Part shown: positions 1 to 7,976 of the stretch, piece by piece
Layout: every line of letters starts with the position of its first letter
Numbering within the stretch: position 1 is the stretch's first letter
Source of the DNA: Coralloluteibacterium stylophorae
GTDB taxonomy: Bacteria > Pseudomonadota > Gammaproteobacteria > Xanthomonadales > Xanthomonadaceae
Reading direction: 5' to 3'
DNA: 64,000 nucleotides
Assembly (NCBI RefSeq): GCF_018122625.2
Contig: NZ_JAGQFT020000014.1
Coordinates: 32,952 to 96,951, forward strand
Made by a program: the position numbers and the translations under genes
Notes under the pieces: generated by a model
What the model was told of the DNA's origin: nothing
Databases searched by the model: none
What the model saw: only the letters and a program-made list of their open reading frames with translations

Positions 1-1
1 A

Positions 2-1186
2 CTCTGCGAGCTGCGCAACCCGGACCGCCCGGAGTTCCACCTCAGCGCCGAGGTGGTCGGCGTCTCGCGCAACCACACCCTGCTGACCCCGCTCGGCGCG
101 CTCGACGGCGTCTCCGCCGCCACCGAGGTCGTCGCCAGCGGACGCCAGGCCTGCGTGCGCGTGGGCGACGCCCTGCTCGGCCGCATCCTCGACGCGCACG
201 GCCTGCCGCTGGACGACCTCGGCCCGCTGCAGGCCAGCGCCGAGGTGCCGCTGTACGCGGCCGCGCCCAATCCGCTGTCGCGCACGCTGGTGGAGCGGCC
301 GTTCGCGACCGGCGTGCGCGCGATCGACAGCGTACTCACCGCGGGCGAGGGCCAGCGGATGGGCATCTTCGCCGTCGCCGGCGGCGGCAAGTCGACCCTG
401 CTCGGCATGCTCGCGCGCGGGGCCAGCGCCGAGGTCAACGTGATCGTGCTGGTCGGCGAGCGCGGGCGCGAGGTCAACGAGTTCATCCACGACAGCCTCG
501 GCCCCGAGGGTCTCGCGCGCACCGTTTTGGTCGTCGCCACCTCGGACCGGCCCGCGCTCGAGCGCAGCCGCGCGGCGTGGGTCGGCACCGCCATAGCCGA
601 GTACTTCCGCGACCGCGGCAAGCGCGTGCTGCTGCTGCTGGATTCGGTCACCCGCTTCGCGCGTGCGCTGCGCGACGTCGGCCTCGCGGTCGGCGAGCCG
701 CCCGCGCGGCGCGGCTTCCCGCCGTCGGTGTTCTCGGAGCTGCCGCGGCTGTTCGAGCGCGCCGGCAACAACGACCGCGGCACCATCACCGCGTTCTACA
801 CCGTGCTGATGGAGGACGAGGACGGCGGCGACCCGGTCGCCGAGGAGGTGCGCTCGATCCTCGACGGCCACATCGTGCTCTCGCGCAAGCTCGCCGCCGC
901 GCACCACTATCCCGCGATCGACGTGCTCGCCAGCGCCAGCCGCGTGATGTCGCGCGTCGCCGGCGAATCGCACCGGCGCGCCGCGGCGGGGCTGCGCCAG
1001 GTGCTGGCCAAGTACGCCGAGATCGAGCTCCTGATCCAGCTCGGCGAGTACAAGCCGGGCAGCGACCGCGAGGCCGACGCCGCCATCGAGAAGATCGCCG
1101 CCGCGCGCGCCCTGCTGCGCCAGTCCGCCGCGGAGGCGGTGCCGTTCGCGCAGGCCACCGCCCAGCTCGAGGAGTTGTTCCGGTGA
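2..1186 (+). CDS. sctN: Type III secretion system ATPase SctN (5' end outside window)
   Basis: Hexameric ATPase on the cytosolic face of the injectisome, which strips chaperones from substrates and unfolds them for export. The frame is open to the window edge, so the N-terminal beta-barrel is missing and the GTG at 53 is an internal codon. Visible are the Walker A loop AVAGGGKST (near 385-411), GERGREV, the Walker B stretch [13 protein letters not shown], and the family signature around [16 protein letters not shown] followed by [16 protein letters not shown]. The C-terminal helical domain ends AQLEELFR. FliI has the same fold, but the sctO- and sctP-like genes that follow, and the absence of flagellar genes, argue for a non-flagellar system. 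The stop overlaps the next start (GTGA), so translation is probably coupled. Confidence 0.9.
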   Translation, partial: LCELRNPDRPEFHLSAEVVGVSRNHTLLTPLGALDGVSAATEVVASGRQACVRVGDALLGRILDAHGLPLDDLGPLQASAEVPLYAAAPNPLSRTLVERPFATGVRAIDSVLTAGEGQRMGIFAVAGGGKSTLLGMLARGASAEVNVIVLVGERGREVNEFIHDSLGPEGLARTVLVVATSDRPALERSRAAWVGTAIAEYFRDRGKRVLLLLDSVTRFARALRDVGLAVGEPPARRGFPPSVFSELPRLFERAGNNDRGTITAFYTVLMEDEDGGDPVAEEVRSILDGHIVLSRKLAAAHHYPAIDVLASASRVMSRVAGESHRRAAAGLRQVLAKYAEIELLIQLGEYKPGSDREADAAIEKIAAARALLRQSAAEAVPFAQATAQLEELFR

Positions 1187-1671
1187 GCCGCCGCTGGCCG
1201 CTCGATACCCTGCTCCGCGTGCGCGGGCTGCGCGCCGACAGGGCCCGGCAGGCGCTGGCCGAGCGCATCGCCGAGGCCGACCGCGAGCGCGCCACCTGCA
1301 CCCGCATCGAGGGCGAGATCATCGCGCTCCAGTTCGAGCGCGACCAGCAGCGCGCGCGCCTGCTCGACCCGCCGCCCGCCGGCGTCGGCTGGCCGGCGGC
1401 GCTGGCCCAGCGCGAGGCCCACGTCGAGCTGCTCGGCACGCGCGCCGCGCAGGCGCGGCAGCGGCTGTTCCAGGCGCAGGACGTGCTGCGCGCGGCGATG
1501 GAGGCGGTCGCGCAGGCGCGCGCCCATTACCTGCACCTGCGCGCCCGGCTCGATGCCCTCGAGCAGCGGCGCCAGGGCTGGCGCGGCGACGAGCACGCGC
1601 GCGAACTGCGCGCCGAGGAGGCCGCCGCGGCCGACCTCGTCGCCACCCGTCATCCGGCGTCCCCGAGGTGA
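1183..1671 (+). CDS. sctO: Type III secretion stalk protein SctO (YscO-like)
   Basis: A 162-residue, highly charged protein rich in Arg, Glu and Ala that should be almost entirely alpha-helical and coiled-coil. Repeated heptad-like stretches such as [18 protein letters not shown] and [15 protein letters not shown] support this. SctO proteins are known to form a helical hairpin stalk in the centre of the SctN hexamer, equivalent to FliJ, and they diverge so much that position and shape identify them better than sequence. The gene sits directly after sctN with a GTG start overlapping the sctN stop, and sctP follows after 4 bp. This N-O-P order is characteristic of injectisome operons. No signal peptide or membrane segment is seen. 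The assignment rests on context, length and coiled-coil character. Confidence 0.75.
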   Translation: MSRRWPLDTLLRVRGLRADRARQALAERIAEADRERATCTRIEGEIIALQFERDQQRARLLDPPPAGVGWPAALAQREAHVELLGTRAAQARQRLFQAQDVLRAAMEAVAQARAHYLHLRARLDALEQRRQGWRGDEHARELRAEEAAAADLVATRHPASPR

Positions 1672-1675
1672 GTCC

Positions 1676-2362
1676 ATGAGCATCGACCGCAGCAGCAACG
1701 GCGCCCCTGCACGCACGGACGCCCCGCCGCGCGAGGACCGCGCGCCCGAACGCCCGCGCACGCCGGCGCCTCCCGAGTCGGTCGAGCGCTTCCGCGCGCT
1801 GATGCAGCGCGGGGATGGCGAGCCGCGCACGGCGGTGCCGCGCGACGCCGCGACCGCGGGCGCGGACCACGCCGGCCGCAGCGATGCCTGGAGCGACGGC
1901 GCGGCCGCCGGGGCGGAGGGTCCGCGCCACCCGGGAGCGGACGCCGAGGAGCACGGCGACGGCCAGGCCGACGACGGCCTGCCCAGCGGCGAGCTCAGCG
2001 CCCTGCACTTCGCCCAGCTCGCCGCGCGCGAGGCGCCCGTGGCCGCGCCGGCCGCCGCCGCGTCCGCCGGCATGTCGATGCACTTCGCCAGGCTGGTGGA
2101 GAAGCACGTCCGCCAGATGCTGGTGAGCGAGGGCGGCATCGGCGCCGACAACGATGGCCAGGTGATGCTGCGGCTCGCCGATGCCACCCTGCCCGGCACC
2201 GACCTGCTCCTGCGCCGCACCGCCGACGGCTGGAGCCTGCGCGCCGACGTGCGCTCGCGCGAGAGCTTCGATGCAATCGCGGCCGCCGGCCCGGAGCTGG
2301 CGCGGCGCTTCGCCGAGCGCCGGCTGGGCACGCTCGAGATCGACCCGCAGCTGCACGACTGA
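1676..2362 (+). CDS. sctP: Type III secretion needle-length regulator SctP (FliK/YscP-like)
   Basis: A 228-residue protein with a disordered N-terminal half (about residues 1-110, rich in Pro, Ala, Asp and Arg) and a folded C-terminal domain from about 130 onward: HFARLVEKHVRQMLV, then DATLPGTDLLLRRTADGWSLRADV and a final helix ELARRFAERRLGTLEI. This matches the known SctP/FliK plan, in which a flexible secreted ruler is followed by a globular substrate-specificity-switch domain that contacts SctU. It is shorter than YscP and closer in size to HrpP-type proteins. The start has a good upstream GAGGTGA and lies 4 bp after sctO. Typical loci continue with sctQ-R-S-T-U, which do not follow here. 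Confidence 0.7.
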   Translation: MSIDRSSNGAPARTDAPPREDRAPERPRTPAPPESVERFRALMQRGDGEPRTAVPRDAATAGADHAGRSDAWSDGAAAGAEGPRHPGADAEEHGDGQADDGLPSGELSALHFAQLAAREAPVAAPAAAASAGMSMHFARLVEKHVRQMLVSEGGIGADNDGQVMLRLADATLPGTDLLLRRTADGWSLRADVRSRESFDAIAAAGPELARRFAERRLGTLEIDPQLHD

Positions 2363-2381
2363 CCCCGCGCCCTCGGGTCGC

Positions 2382-2406
2382 CCCCAGCTGGCGACACCGT
2401 GCGGAG
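2382..2406 (+). promoter_or_regulatory. Shared upstream element, copy A
   Basis: A 25-bp block beginning CCCCAGCTGG and ending GTGCGGAG, 43 bp before the start of the hydrolase gene. It aligns without gaps, 21 of 25 positions by eye, with the block at 7993-8017 upstream of the needle-like gene. The CCAGCTGG part is a palindrome. It is probably a promoter or activator site for T3SS-associated genes; the regulator is unknown. Confidence 0.5.
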
Positions 2407-2448
2407 CGGGGCTGAATCGGGTTCCCCGACCGACACGCAGGAGCGGCC

Positions 2449-4089
2449 ATGTCCGTGAGCTCCCTCGGCGCCGCCACCGGCCCCAACGCCTCGCCCGCCC
2501 CGGTCTTCGACTACGGCCGGATCGACGGCGTCGCCGGCAACCCCAACGTCACCCCGGAGTTCATCGCCGAGGTCGAGGCCATGGCCGCGCGCCTCGGCAC
2601 CCGCCCGGAATACCTGATGGCGGTGATGAGCTTCGAGTCCGGGGGCAGCTTCGACCCGGGAGTGAAGAATGCCGCCGGCAGCGGCGCGACCGGCCTGATC
2701 CAGTTCATGCCGGCGACCGCCCAGGGCCTCGGCACCTCGATCGCCGCGCTCGAGCGCATGAGCCCGCTGGAGCAGCTCGCCTGGGTGGAGAAGTACTTCG
2801 AGCAGCGCGCCGACCCCGGCGACCTCGGCACCCTCGAAGGCGTCTACACCAGCGTCCTCTACGGCAGCCCGCGCCCGGATCCGTCGAGCGTGCTGTTCGA
2901 CACCGGCGACGGCAAGGCCTACACCCAGAACGCAGGGCTCGACCACAACCGCGACGGCCGCATCACCGCCGGCGAGGCCACCGCAAGCGTCCGCGGCCGC
3001 GTCGACGGCGATCTCGCCGGCGGCGCGCCCGCACCGGCGCCCACGCCCAGCCCGGGCCCGGTGCCGGGCCCAGCACCCGAGCCCGCTCCGGCGCCGGGCG
3101 GCAGCGTCGTCGTCCGCCCGGGCGACACGCTCTCGGGCATCGCCGCGGCCAACGGTGTCGGCCTCGACGCCCTGCTCGCGGCGAACCCGCAGATCGGCGA
3201 TGCCGACTTCATCCATCCGGGCCAGCAGATCCAGCTGCCCGGCGGCGACCCCGCACCGGCGCAGGGCAGCGTCACCGTGCGGGCCGACGACACCCTGTCC
3301 GGCATCGCTGCCGCGCACGGGGTGCCGCTCGGCGCACTCCTCGCGGCCAACCCGCAGCTCCGCAATCCCGACCTCATCTACCCCGGCCAGCAGATCCGGC
3401 TGTCCGCAGCAGGCACGGCGGCCGCCGACAGCGTCACCGTGCGCGCCGGCGACACGCTCTCGGGCATCGCCTCGGCCAACGGCGTGTCGCTCGGCGCGCT
3501 GCTCGCCGCCAACCCGCAGATCCGCGACCCCGACCTCATCCACCCCGGCCAGCAGGTGCACCTGCCCGGCGGCGCGGCGCCCGGAGCCGCGCCGTCGCCC
3601 GCACCCGCGTCGCCCGCGGGCGACGCGCCGCGGTACGCGCCCTACACCGTCTACAGCACCGGCGAGAGCCCTGCGATCCGCCTGGACGGCCCGCAGCAGA
3701 TGCAGCCGCACCACGACTACACCACCCGCAACCGCGACGGGCAGCTCCTCGAGGTTCGCGACCTGGTGCTGGACGGCAACGGCACGCCGCAGACGGCGCA
3801 GGCGATCCCCTCGCCGATCGACGGTCGCGTCATCCACGCCGGGCCGATGGGCGACGCCGGCAACGCGGTCATCGTGCAGGGCGGCGATGGTCAGCTGGTC
3901 TACCTCTTCCACATGTCGTCCATCGACGTGCGCGAGGGGCAGCAGGTCGGCTACGGGCAGGCTCTCGGCAACCAGGGCTCCACCGGCCACTCGACCGGGC
4001 CGCACGTGCACATCGAGGCGGCCGGCCCGACCATCGACCGCTGGGTGAACGACCTCCTCGACGGCCGCTTCGACGGGGTCCGCGGCTGA
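2449..4089 (+). CDS. Multidomain peptidoglycan hydrolase: transglycosylase, three LysM repeats, M23 peptidase
   Basis: A 546-residue protein. Residues about 30-130 look like a lysozyme-type lytic transglycosylase, with candidate catalytic Glu63 in MSFESGG and the motif GATGLIQFMPATAQ. An EF-hand-like loop, DHNRDGRITAGEA, follows near 165. Three LysM repeats (about 220-375) each contain the pattern GDTLSGIA...AANPQ...HPGQQ, separated by Pro/Ala linkers. The C-terminus (about 410-535) is an M23/lysostaphin-type endopeptidase domain, with LFHMSSIDV and GPHVHIE (His519 and His521) and a candidate first ligand pair in HHDY. There is no Sec signal or lipobox; the N-terminus MSVSSLGAATGPNASPAP resembles a type III export signal. 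Its position after sctNOP and its copy of the shared upstream element suggest a T3SS-exported or T3SS-coupled wall hydrolase; that role is inference. Confidence 0.85.
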   Translation: MSVSSLGAATGPNASPAPVFDYGRIDGVAGNPNVTPEFIAEVEAMAARLGTRPEYLMAVMSFESGGSFDPGVKNAAGSGATGLIQFMPATAQGLGTSIAALERMSPLEQLAWVEKYFEQRADPGDLGTLEGVYTSVLYGSPRPDPSSVLFDTGDGKAYTQNAGLDHNRDGRITAGEATASVRGRVDGDLAGGAPAPAPTPSPGPVPGPAPEPAPAPGGSVVVRPGDTLSGIAAANGVGLDALLAANPQIGDADFIHPGQQIQLPGGDPAPAQGSVTVRADDTLSGIAAAHGVPLGALLAANPQLRNPDLIYPGQQIRLSAAGTAAADSVTVRAGDTLSGIASANGVSLGALLAANPQIRDPDLIHPGQQVHLPGGAAPGAAPSPAPASPAGDAPRYAPYTVYSTGESPAIRLDGPQQMQPHHDYTTRNRDGQLLEVRDLVLDGNGTPQTAQAIPSPIDGRVIHAGPMGDAGNAVIVQGGDGQLVYLFHMSSIDVREGQQVGYGQALGNQGSTGHSTGPHVHIEAAGPTIDRWVNDLLDGRFDGVRG

Positions 4090-4157
4090 CCCGGCCACGC
4101 GCTCGTGCGTCCGGGTCCGGCACGATGGCGATCCCGCCGTCGCGCCCGTTCCCGCCC

Positions 4158-5135
4158 ATGCCGCTCCGTCGCATCGCTGCCGCCGCCCTTGCGCTGGTCC
4201 CCGCCGCCTGCGGCGCTTCGCCGCCGGCCGATGCCGGAGCCGACCATGCGCAGGGCGCGACGGCAGCCCGCGGACCGGGCTCCGCCGCGCACCTGCCCGG
4301 CGACATCCTCCGTGCCCTCGGCACCGACGAGGCCGTGCTCGCCTGCGCGGCCGGCGTCCGCGACGGCGTCAGCCGCTTCGCACCCGACTGGGTGACGGCG
4401 TCCCGCCCCGACTTCGACGGCGACGGCCGCGCCGACTGGCTCGTCGCCGGCGCGCACGCCTGCCTGCAGCGCGGCGGCCTGCCGCTGCGCTGGGGCTATC
4501 TCGACCACGGCGACGCGCGCGAACGGGTGCTGCGCGCGCCGGCGACCGCCGAGGTGGAGCTGTTGCCCGCCATGCACGCCGGCCTCCACGACCTGCGCCT
4601 GCAGGGCGCCGCCGGCGACCACGATGCGCAGGCGAGGTGGACCTTCGACGGCAGCCGGTACGGGCCGTCGCGGCAGGAGGGGACGGCAGGCACGGCGGCC
4701 GCATCCGGCCTCGCCACCGTCGCCGGCGCGCTGGACTGGAGACGCGGCGGCGACGGCTTCGCCCTGCGTCGCGACGGCGGGACCATCGCCACGCTCGGTC
4801 CGGCGGAGCCCGCGGAGTACGTGCTCCCACCGCAGCTCCTGTTCCGCAGCGAAGAGCCGGTGGCGGGCTGGGACGAGGTCCTGGTCCTGCAGGAGAGCTT
4901 TCCCGGCAACGCCTGCAACGGCGGGCCGCTGTGGGTTGTCGCTCTCGACCGCGATGGCGGCCAGCGCGCGGACGGGCCGCTCGACTTCTGCGGCGGCGCC
5001 GCGCCGGCGATCCGCGCGAACGCGTCCGGGCTGGAGATCGTCGTCCCCGGCGGACCGCGCAACCGCGTCCGGGGCGAGGTGCCGGCGGAGCGCTGGCACT
5101 GGCGCGGAGAGGGCCTGCGGCCCGGTCCGCTGTAG
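4158..5135 (+). CDS. Predicted lipoprotein of unknown function
   Basis: About 325 residues. The N-terminus MPLRRIAAAALALVPAACG is a lipoprotein signal peptide with Cys at the cleavage site, so the protein should be membrane-anchored and periplasmic or surface-exposed. The mature part has no recognised domain; it contains DFDGDGRADWL, similar to calcium-binding or FG-GAP-type loops, and four further Cys that could form disulfides. I chose the ATG at 4158 because it gives a clean signal peptide; an in-frame ATG at 4125 would add eleven residues, and neither has a convincing ribosome-binding site. It follows the hydrolase gene after 68 bp on the same strand and may be co-transcribed with it. Confidence 0.6.
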   Translation: MPLRRIAAAALALVPAACGASPPADAGADHAQGATAARGPGSAAHLPGDILRALGTDEAVLACAAGVRDGVSRFAPDWVTASRPDFDGDGRADWLVAGAHACLQRGGLPLRWGYLDHGDARERVLRAPATAEVELLPAMHAGLHDLRLQGAAGDHDAQARWTFDGSRYGPSRQEGTAGTAAASGLATVAGALDWRRGGDGFALRRDGGTIATLGPAEPAEYVLPPQLLFRSEEPVAGWDEVLVLQESFPGNACNGGPLWVVALDRDGGQRADGPLDFCGGAAPAIRANASGLEIVVPGGPRNRVRGEVPAERWHWRGEGLRPGPL

Positions 5136-5160
5136 GCGGACGCCCCGCCTGCCGCTCCGC

Positions 5161-5739
5161 TCAGTCCCCGATCGACGACATCGCGCGCCGGCGCCCGCGG
5201 ACGCCGCGCCAGTCCTCGCGCGCCAGCAGGAAGCGCAGCGCCGGCCGGCCGAACTGGCTGCTCTCCCCGGCCGCAGTGAAGCCGAGGCGCTCGAGCAGCT
5301 GCGGCACCGAGCGGTTCTGCGGCGCGCACAGGCCCTCGATCCGGCGCAGGCCCAGCGTCGCGAAGCCGTGCCCGCACAGCGCCGCACCGCCCTCCAGCGC
5401 ATAGCCGCGGCCCCAGGCGCGCGGCAACAGGCGCGCGCCGATGCCGACCTCGTCGCGGTCGGCCTCCGGCACCAGCGAGAACATGCCGAGGAAGCCCCCG
5501 GCGCGGTCGCTCGCGTGCCAGAAGCCGAAGCCGGGATGCTCGCTGCGCATGCGCTCGTCCCAGAGCACGAACGCCGCGGCGTCGGCCACGCCGGACAGCG
5601 GGTTGTCGAGCAGGTGGCGCACCACCCGCGCCTCGCCGCCGAGCGCGAGCAGGTCGCCGAGATCGCGGCGCCCGAACGGACGCAGGCGCATGCGTCGCGT
5701 GCCGATCGTGTCCCGCTCCACGTCGTGCTGCTCCGCCAT
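5161..5739 (-). CDS. GNAT-family N-acetyltransferase (RimJ-like)
   Basis: A 192-residue protein of the RimJ/RimL-type GNAT fold. The N-terminal strand TRRMRLRPFGRRDL, the acetyl-CoA-binding region ending LLPRAWGRGYALEGGAAL (a version of the Q/RxxGxG/A loop), and NRSVPQLLERLGFTAAGE near the C-terminus are all typical. Such enzymes acetylate protein N-termini or small molecules; the substrate cannot be read from sequence. It is convergent with the lipoprotein gene and faces away from the 5916 gene, so it looks like an unrelated insertion within the T3SS-linked region. Confidence 0.85.
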   Translation of the reverse strand: MAEQHDVERDTIGTRRMRLRPFGRRDLGDLLALGGEARVVRHLLDNPLSGVADAAAFVLWDERMRSEHPGFGFWHASDRAGGFLGMFSLVPEADRDEVGIGARLLPRAWGRGYALEGGAALCGHGFATLGLRRIEGLCAPQNRSVPQLLERLGFTAAGESSQFGRPALRFLLAREDWRGVRGRRRAMSSIGD

Positions 5740-5805
5740 CGCGTCCCCGCGGGTTCCTGCCTACGGACAGTGTCGCGCGCGTCCGCGGTCGCCGCTCCTA
5801 GGGCG

Positions 5806-5819
5806 CCCCCGAGGTGGGG
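5806..5819 (+). promoter_or_regulatory. Possible degenerate copy of the shared upstream element
   Basis: CCCCCGAGGTGGGG lies about 100 bp before the 5916 gene in the 176-bp gap between divergent genes. It resembles the CCCCAGCTGG core found upstream of the 2449 and 8109 genes, with one extra base and one change. The similarity is weak and could be chance at this GC content. Confidence 0.25.
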
Positions 5820-5915
5820 TACGACCTAGCTGTGCCGCCGTCGCCCGCCGACGACACTGTGGCCACGCTGCGAAGGCCCGCGGCGCCCACCCCACCACAT
5901 CGAGAGGAAGCAGCC

Positions 5916-6164
5916 ATGTCCAACAGCATCGGCGATATCGTCGGCGGCCTCGTCCAGAGCGCCTTCTCCGCCATCGGCACCATGCTCGGCGGCCCGATGG
6001 GCGGCATGATCGGCAACTACATCGGCAGCATGTTCAGCGATACCGCGGCCGACTTCGTCGGCGACGCCCTCGGCGACCTCGGCCTGCCGGCCGACACCAG
6101 CGGCATCTTCAGCGCCGCCTTCGGCGACGCCTTCTCCGGCGCGCTCGGCGACTTCGGGATCTGA
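5916..6164 (+). CDS. Small glycine-rich hydrophobic protein of unknown function
   Basis: An 82-residue protein with no charged N-terminal signal. It is built of Gly, Ala, Ser, Phe and Met with scattered Asp, and includes a glycine-zipper-like stretch (GTMLGGPMGGMIGNYIGSMF). Small-xxx-small spacing suggests packed helices that insert in membranes or assemble with one another. A good GAGAGGAAG lies just upstream of the ATG. The next gene starts 4 bp after the stop, which suggests a secreted or membrane-active protein with its partner or chaperone. It could be a T3SS substrate or translocator, a bacteriocin-like peptide, or something else; I do not recognise the family. It belongs to the first copy of the duplicated module described in the findings. 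Confidence 0.65.
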   Translation: MSNSIGDIVGGLVQSAFSAIGTMLGGPMGGMIGNYIGSMFSDTAADFVGDALGDLGLPADTSGIFSAAFGDAFSGALGDFGI

Positions 6165-6167
6165 CCC

Positions 6168-6479
6168 GTGGCCGGCGACCGCGTCTGGCAGAACCGGCAG
6201 GCCTTCGAGGAGAAGCTCGATGCGCTCCAGCAGCAGAACGCGATCGGCGAGAACGACCGCGAGACGCTGCTCGGGCACTTCGACCGGCTCCAGCGCGAGA
6301 TCTCCGACGAACTCGCGCTGGTCATCAAGCCCGAATACGAGCGGCGCGTCGCCGAGGACGGCGAGGACGCCGCACGGGCCTGGATGGCGCTGGCGGGAGA
6401 GGACCTTGGACGCCGCGCGGGGGAGCAGACCCGCGCGATGATCCTCGACATCATGGAGCGCGCGCGCGAGGCCGCCTGA
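6168..6479 (+). CDS. Small helical protein, paralogue of the 7517 gene; possible chaperone or partner
   Basis: A 103-residue acidic, all-helical protein with a GTG start 4 bp after the stop of the glycine-rich gene. The stretch IGENDRETLLGHF...ERRVAEDGEDAARAWM aligns with IGEAERDAVVQQF...RRRATDGDAAAAAWL of the 7517 product: shared IGE, R, F, RR and AAxAW positions in the same order. There is no signal peptide, so it is cytoplasmic unless exported by the T3SS. Size, charge and pairing with a hydrophobic small protein fit a dedicated chaperone, but this is inference and no family was recognised. A perfect hairpin follows the gene. Confidence 0.65.
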   Translation: MAGDRVWQNRQAFEEKLDALQQQNAIGENDRETLLGHFDRLQREISDELALVIKPEYERRVAEDGEDAARAWMALAGEDLGRRAGEQTRAMILDIMERAREAA

Positions 6480-6499
6480 GCCTCACGCACGCATGCCTC

Positions 6500-6524
6500 G
6501 GGCCCCGCTCCATGAGCGGGGCCC
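6500..6524. terminator. Bidirectional terminator hairpin
   Basis: Perfect 11-bp stem GGGCCCCGCTC / GAGCGGGGCCC around a CAT loop, followed by TTCG. It lies between the convergent genes ending at 6479 and 6545 and probably ends both transcripts. Confidence 0.75.
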
Positions 6525-6544
6525 TTCGCGTCTGTGCTGGCCCT

Positions 6545-7339
6545 TCAGCGCCGGAACCCGGCGGCGGTGAGCGAGACGCCGCGCAGGTCGACGCCCAGTC
6601 CCGCGCAGGCCTGCGCCACGCCGTCGCGCAGCACCCGGGCCTCGCCCGGAGCGGCATCCTTCCACGCGGCCACCATCAGCATGGTCAGCAGCGCGAGGCT
6701 CTCGGAGGTCGCCTGCATCTCGCGGTCGTCGAGCGCGGCCAGGCCCTGGTCGCCGCGTTGGCGGATGGCGTCGGCCATGGTCCCGCGCACCGCCTCGAAC
6801 GCGCCCGGCGGGATCGGCGCGGTGCGCTGGTTGAGGATCGCCCAGGCGTAGATCAGGAAGGCCGCGTGCACGTCGCCCATGTTGTGCGCGGAGTAGCCCG
6901 CCCGGGCGAGCACGTCCGCATAGGCGGCCTGCAGGCGGCCCGAGTCGAAGGCCGCCTGCATCTCCTCCGGGTTCGCACCGAGTTCGGCGGCGAGCAGGCG
7001 GCGGAAGGCGGGATCGCCGAGCGCGCCCGCCGCCAGCGGCTGCAGCGACGCAGGCCATGCGTCCTCGCCGCCGCCCGCGAGGCCCGCGGCCATCCTGCGG
7101 TTCACCTCGCGCGTGACCGCGGCAGCCGGGTCGAACTCCAGCATCGCCAGCGTCTGCGCGGGGCCCGGCGCCGCATCCGCTTCGTCCTCCGCGTCGCCGC
7201 CCCGGTGCCGCAGCAGATGCGTCTGCGCCCAGGCGTCGACCGCATTGATGTAGGGCATGTCGCCGATGGTCTGGGCGTGGACGGCGGGCGTGGAGACGGC
7301 CGCTGCCGCTGCGATCACGAAGGCCAGTCTGCTTCTCAC
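6545..7339 (-). CDS. Secreted protein of unknown function, paralogue of the 8583 gene
   Basis: About 264 residues from a GTG start with AGGAG nine bases upstream. The N-terminus RSRLAFVIAAAAAVSTPAVHAQ is a Sec signal peptide, so the product is periplasmic or secreted. The mature region holds YADVLARAGYSAHNMGDVHAAF followed by an AW...N block, and ends GVDLRGVSLTAAGF. The same landmarks occur in the 8583 product (YDALLGRFGYSSTNLADVTAAY and GVDLRDLALTPAGL), so the two are paralogues. The pattern reminds me of a domain of unknown function found in proteobacteria (possibly DUF6683; from memory, not checked). It is transcribed divergently from the 7517 gene across a 177-bp gap. Confidence 0.75.
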   Translation of the reverse strand: MRSRLAFVIAAAAAVSTPAVHAQTIGDMPYINAVDAWAQTHLLRHRGGDAEDEADAAPGPAQTLAMLEFDPAAAVTREVNRRMAAGLAGGGEDAWPASLQPLAAGALGDPAFRRLLAAELGANPEEMQAAFDSGRLQAAYADVLARAGYSAHNMGDVHAAFLIYAWAILNQRTAPIPPGAFEAVRGTMADAIRQRGDQGLAALDDREMQATSESLALLTMLMVAAWKDAAPGEARVLRDGVAQACAGLGVDLRGVSLTAAGFRR

Positions 7340-7429
7340 GTCGTGGAACTCCTGGGGCGCGCCGCCGCGCGATTCGCGTCGACCCGCCAAGGGTGGCGCC
7401 TGCGCATCCGCGCCGGACCCTGGGACCGA

Positions 7430-7439
7430 CCCTAGGTGG
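7430..7439 (+). promoter_or_regulatory. Possible copy of the shared upstream element core
   Basis: CCCTAGGTGG matches the CCCCAGCTGG core at 8 of 10 positions. It sits 78 bp before the 7517 gene in the divergent intergenic region. The downstream GTGCGGAG half is poorly conserved here, so this is a weak candidate. Confidence 0.3.
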
Positions 7440-7516
7440 ACCGGTCGGCGTGGCCTTCCTACCCTGCCACGAGGCACGGGCGTCCCGCACCGTGCCCCGA
7501 TCCCGAGGATCCCGCC

Positions 7517-7963
7517 ATGACCGACCCGACCGCCGATCTCTCTCCCGAAGCACGCGCGATGCTGGAGGCGTTCGAGGCGTCGCTGCTCGACCAGCACGAC
7601 ATCGACGCCGCGAGCCGGGAGGACATGGTGGCGCAGATGGCCGAGGCGCTGCGCGACGGCGACCCGGCCGCGCTCGCCGGCGGCGACCCGGACGCCCTGC
7701 TCGAGCAGCTGCGGCGCACCGTGGACACGCTGGCGACGAGCGGCCAGATCGGCGAGGCGGAACGCGACGCCGTGGTGCAGCAGTTCGGCGCTGCGCTCGA
7801 GCCGCTGCGCAGTCCGCAGGTCCGCCGCGCCCTGGAGTTCTCCCGGCGCCGCGCCACCGACGGCGACGCGGCGGCCGCGGCGTGGCTTCAGCGCCAGGAC
7901 ACCGAGGCCTACGCCGAGGCGGGCGTTGCGCCGCTGCGCGGGCTGCACGGCATCGGCGTCTGA
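7517..7963 (+). CDS. Small helical protein, paralogue of the 6168 gene
   Basis: A 148-residue acidic helical protein without signal peptide. GAGG eight bases before the ATG supports the start. Its C-terminal half (about residues 70-125) aligns with the whole of the 103-residue product encoded at 6168; the N-terminal part (LSPEARAMLEAFEASLLDQHDIDAASREDMVAQMAEAL) may be an internal second helical repeat of similar design. It precedes the needle-like gene at 8109, as 6168 follows the glycine-rich gene, so each copy of the module contains one such protein. Likely roles are T3SS chaperone, regulator or secreted helical component; none can be shown from sequence. Confidence 0.65.
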   Translation: MTDPTADLSPEARAMLEAFEASLLDQHDIDAASREDMVAQMAEALRDGDPAALAGGDPDALLEQLRRTVDTLATSGQIGEAERDAVVQQFGAALEPLRSPQVRRALEFSRRRATDGDAAAAAWLQRQDTEAYAEAGVAPLRGLHGIGV

Positions 7964-7976
7964 TCGCCCGGGCCCG

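Noticed and set aside
53..1186. Complete short ATPase starting at the GTG at 53
   Set aside because: The frame is open to the window edge and encodes family-like residues before position 53, and the N-terminal domain would be missing; the gene is simply cut.
1..2362. Flagellar export genes fliI, fliJ, fliK
   Set aside because: The proteins are homologous in fold, but no other flagellar gene is near and the following genes are not flagellar; injectisome assignment is more consistent. The full locus would settle it.
2390..2403. Sigma-54 promoter in the shared upstream element (TGG...TGC)
   Set aside because: The GG-to-GC spacing is one base shorter than the required ten in both copies, and the GG element lacks the usual CAC.
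907..4098. Very long open frame on the minus strand across sctN to the hydrolase gene
   Set aside because: GC-rich codon bias opens antisense frames; it has no homology, and real genes with clear motifs lie on the other strand. The same applies to other long shadows such as 2181-5135 frame 3 before 4158, 12970-16581 outside rodA/mrdA, and 33226-37731 beyond each peptidase.
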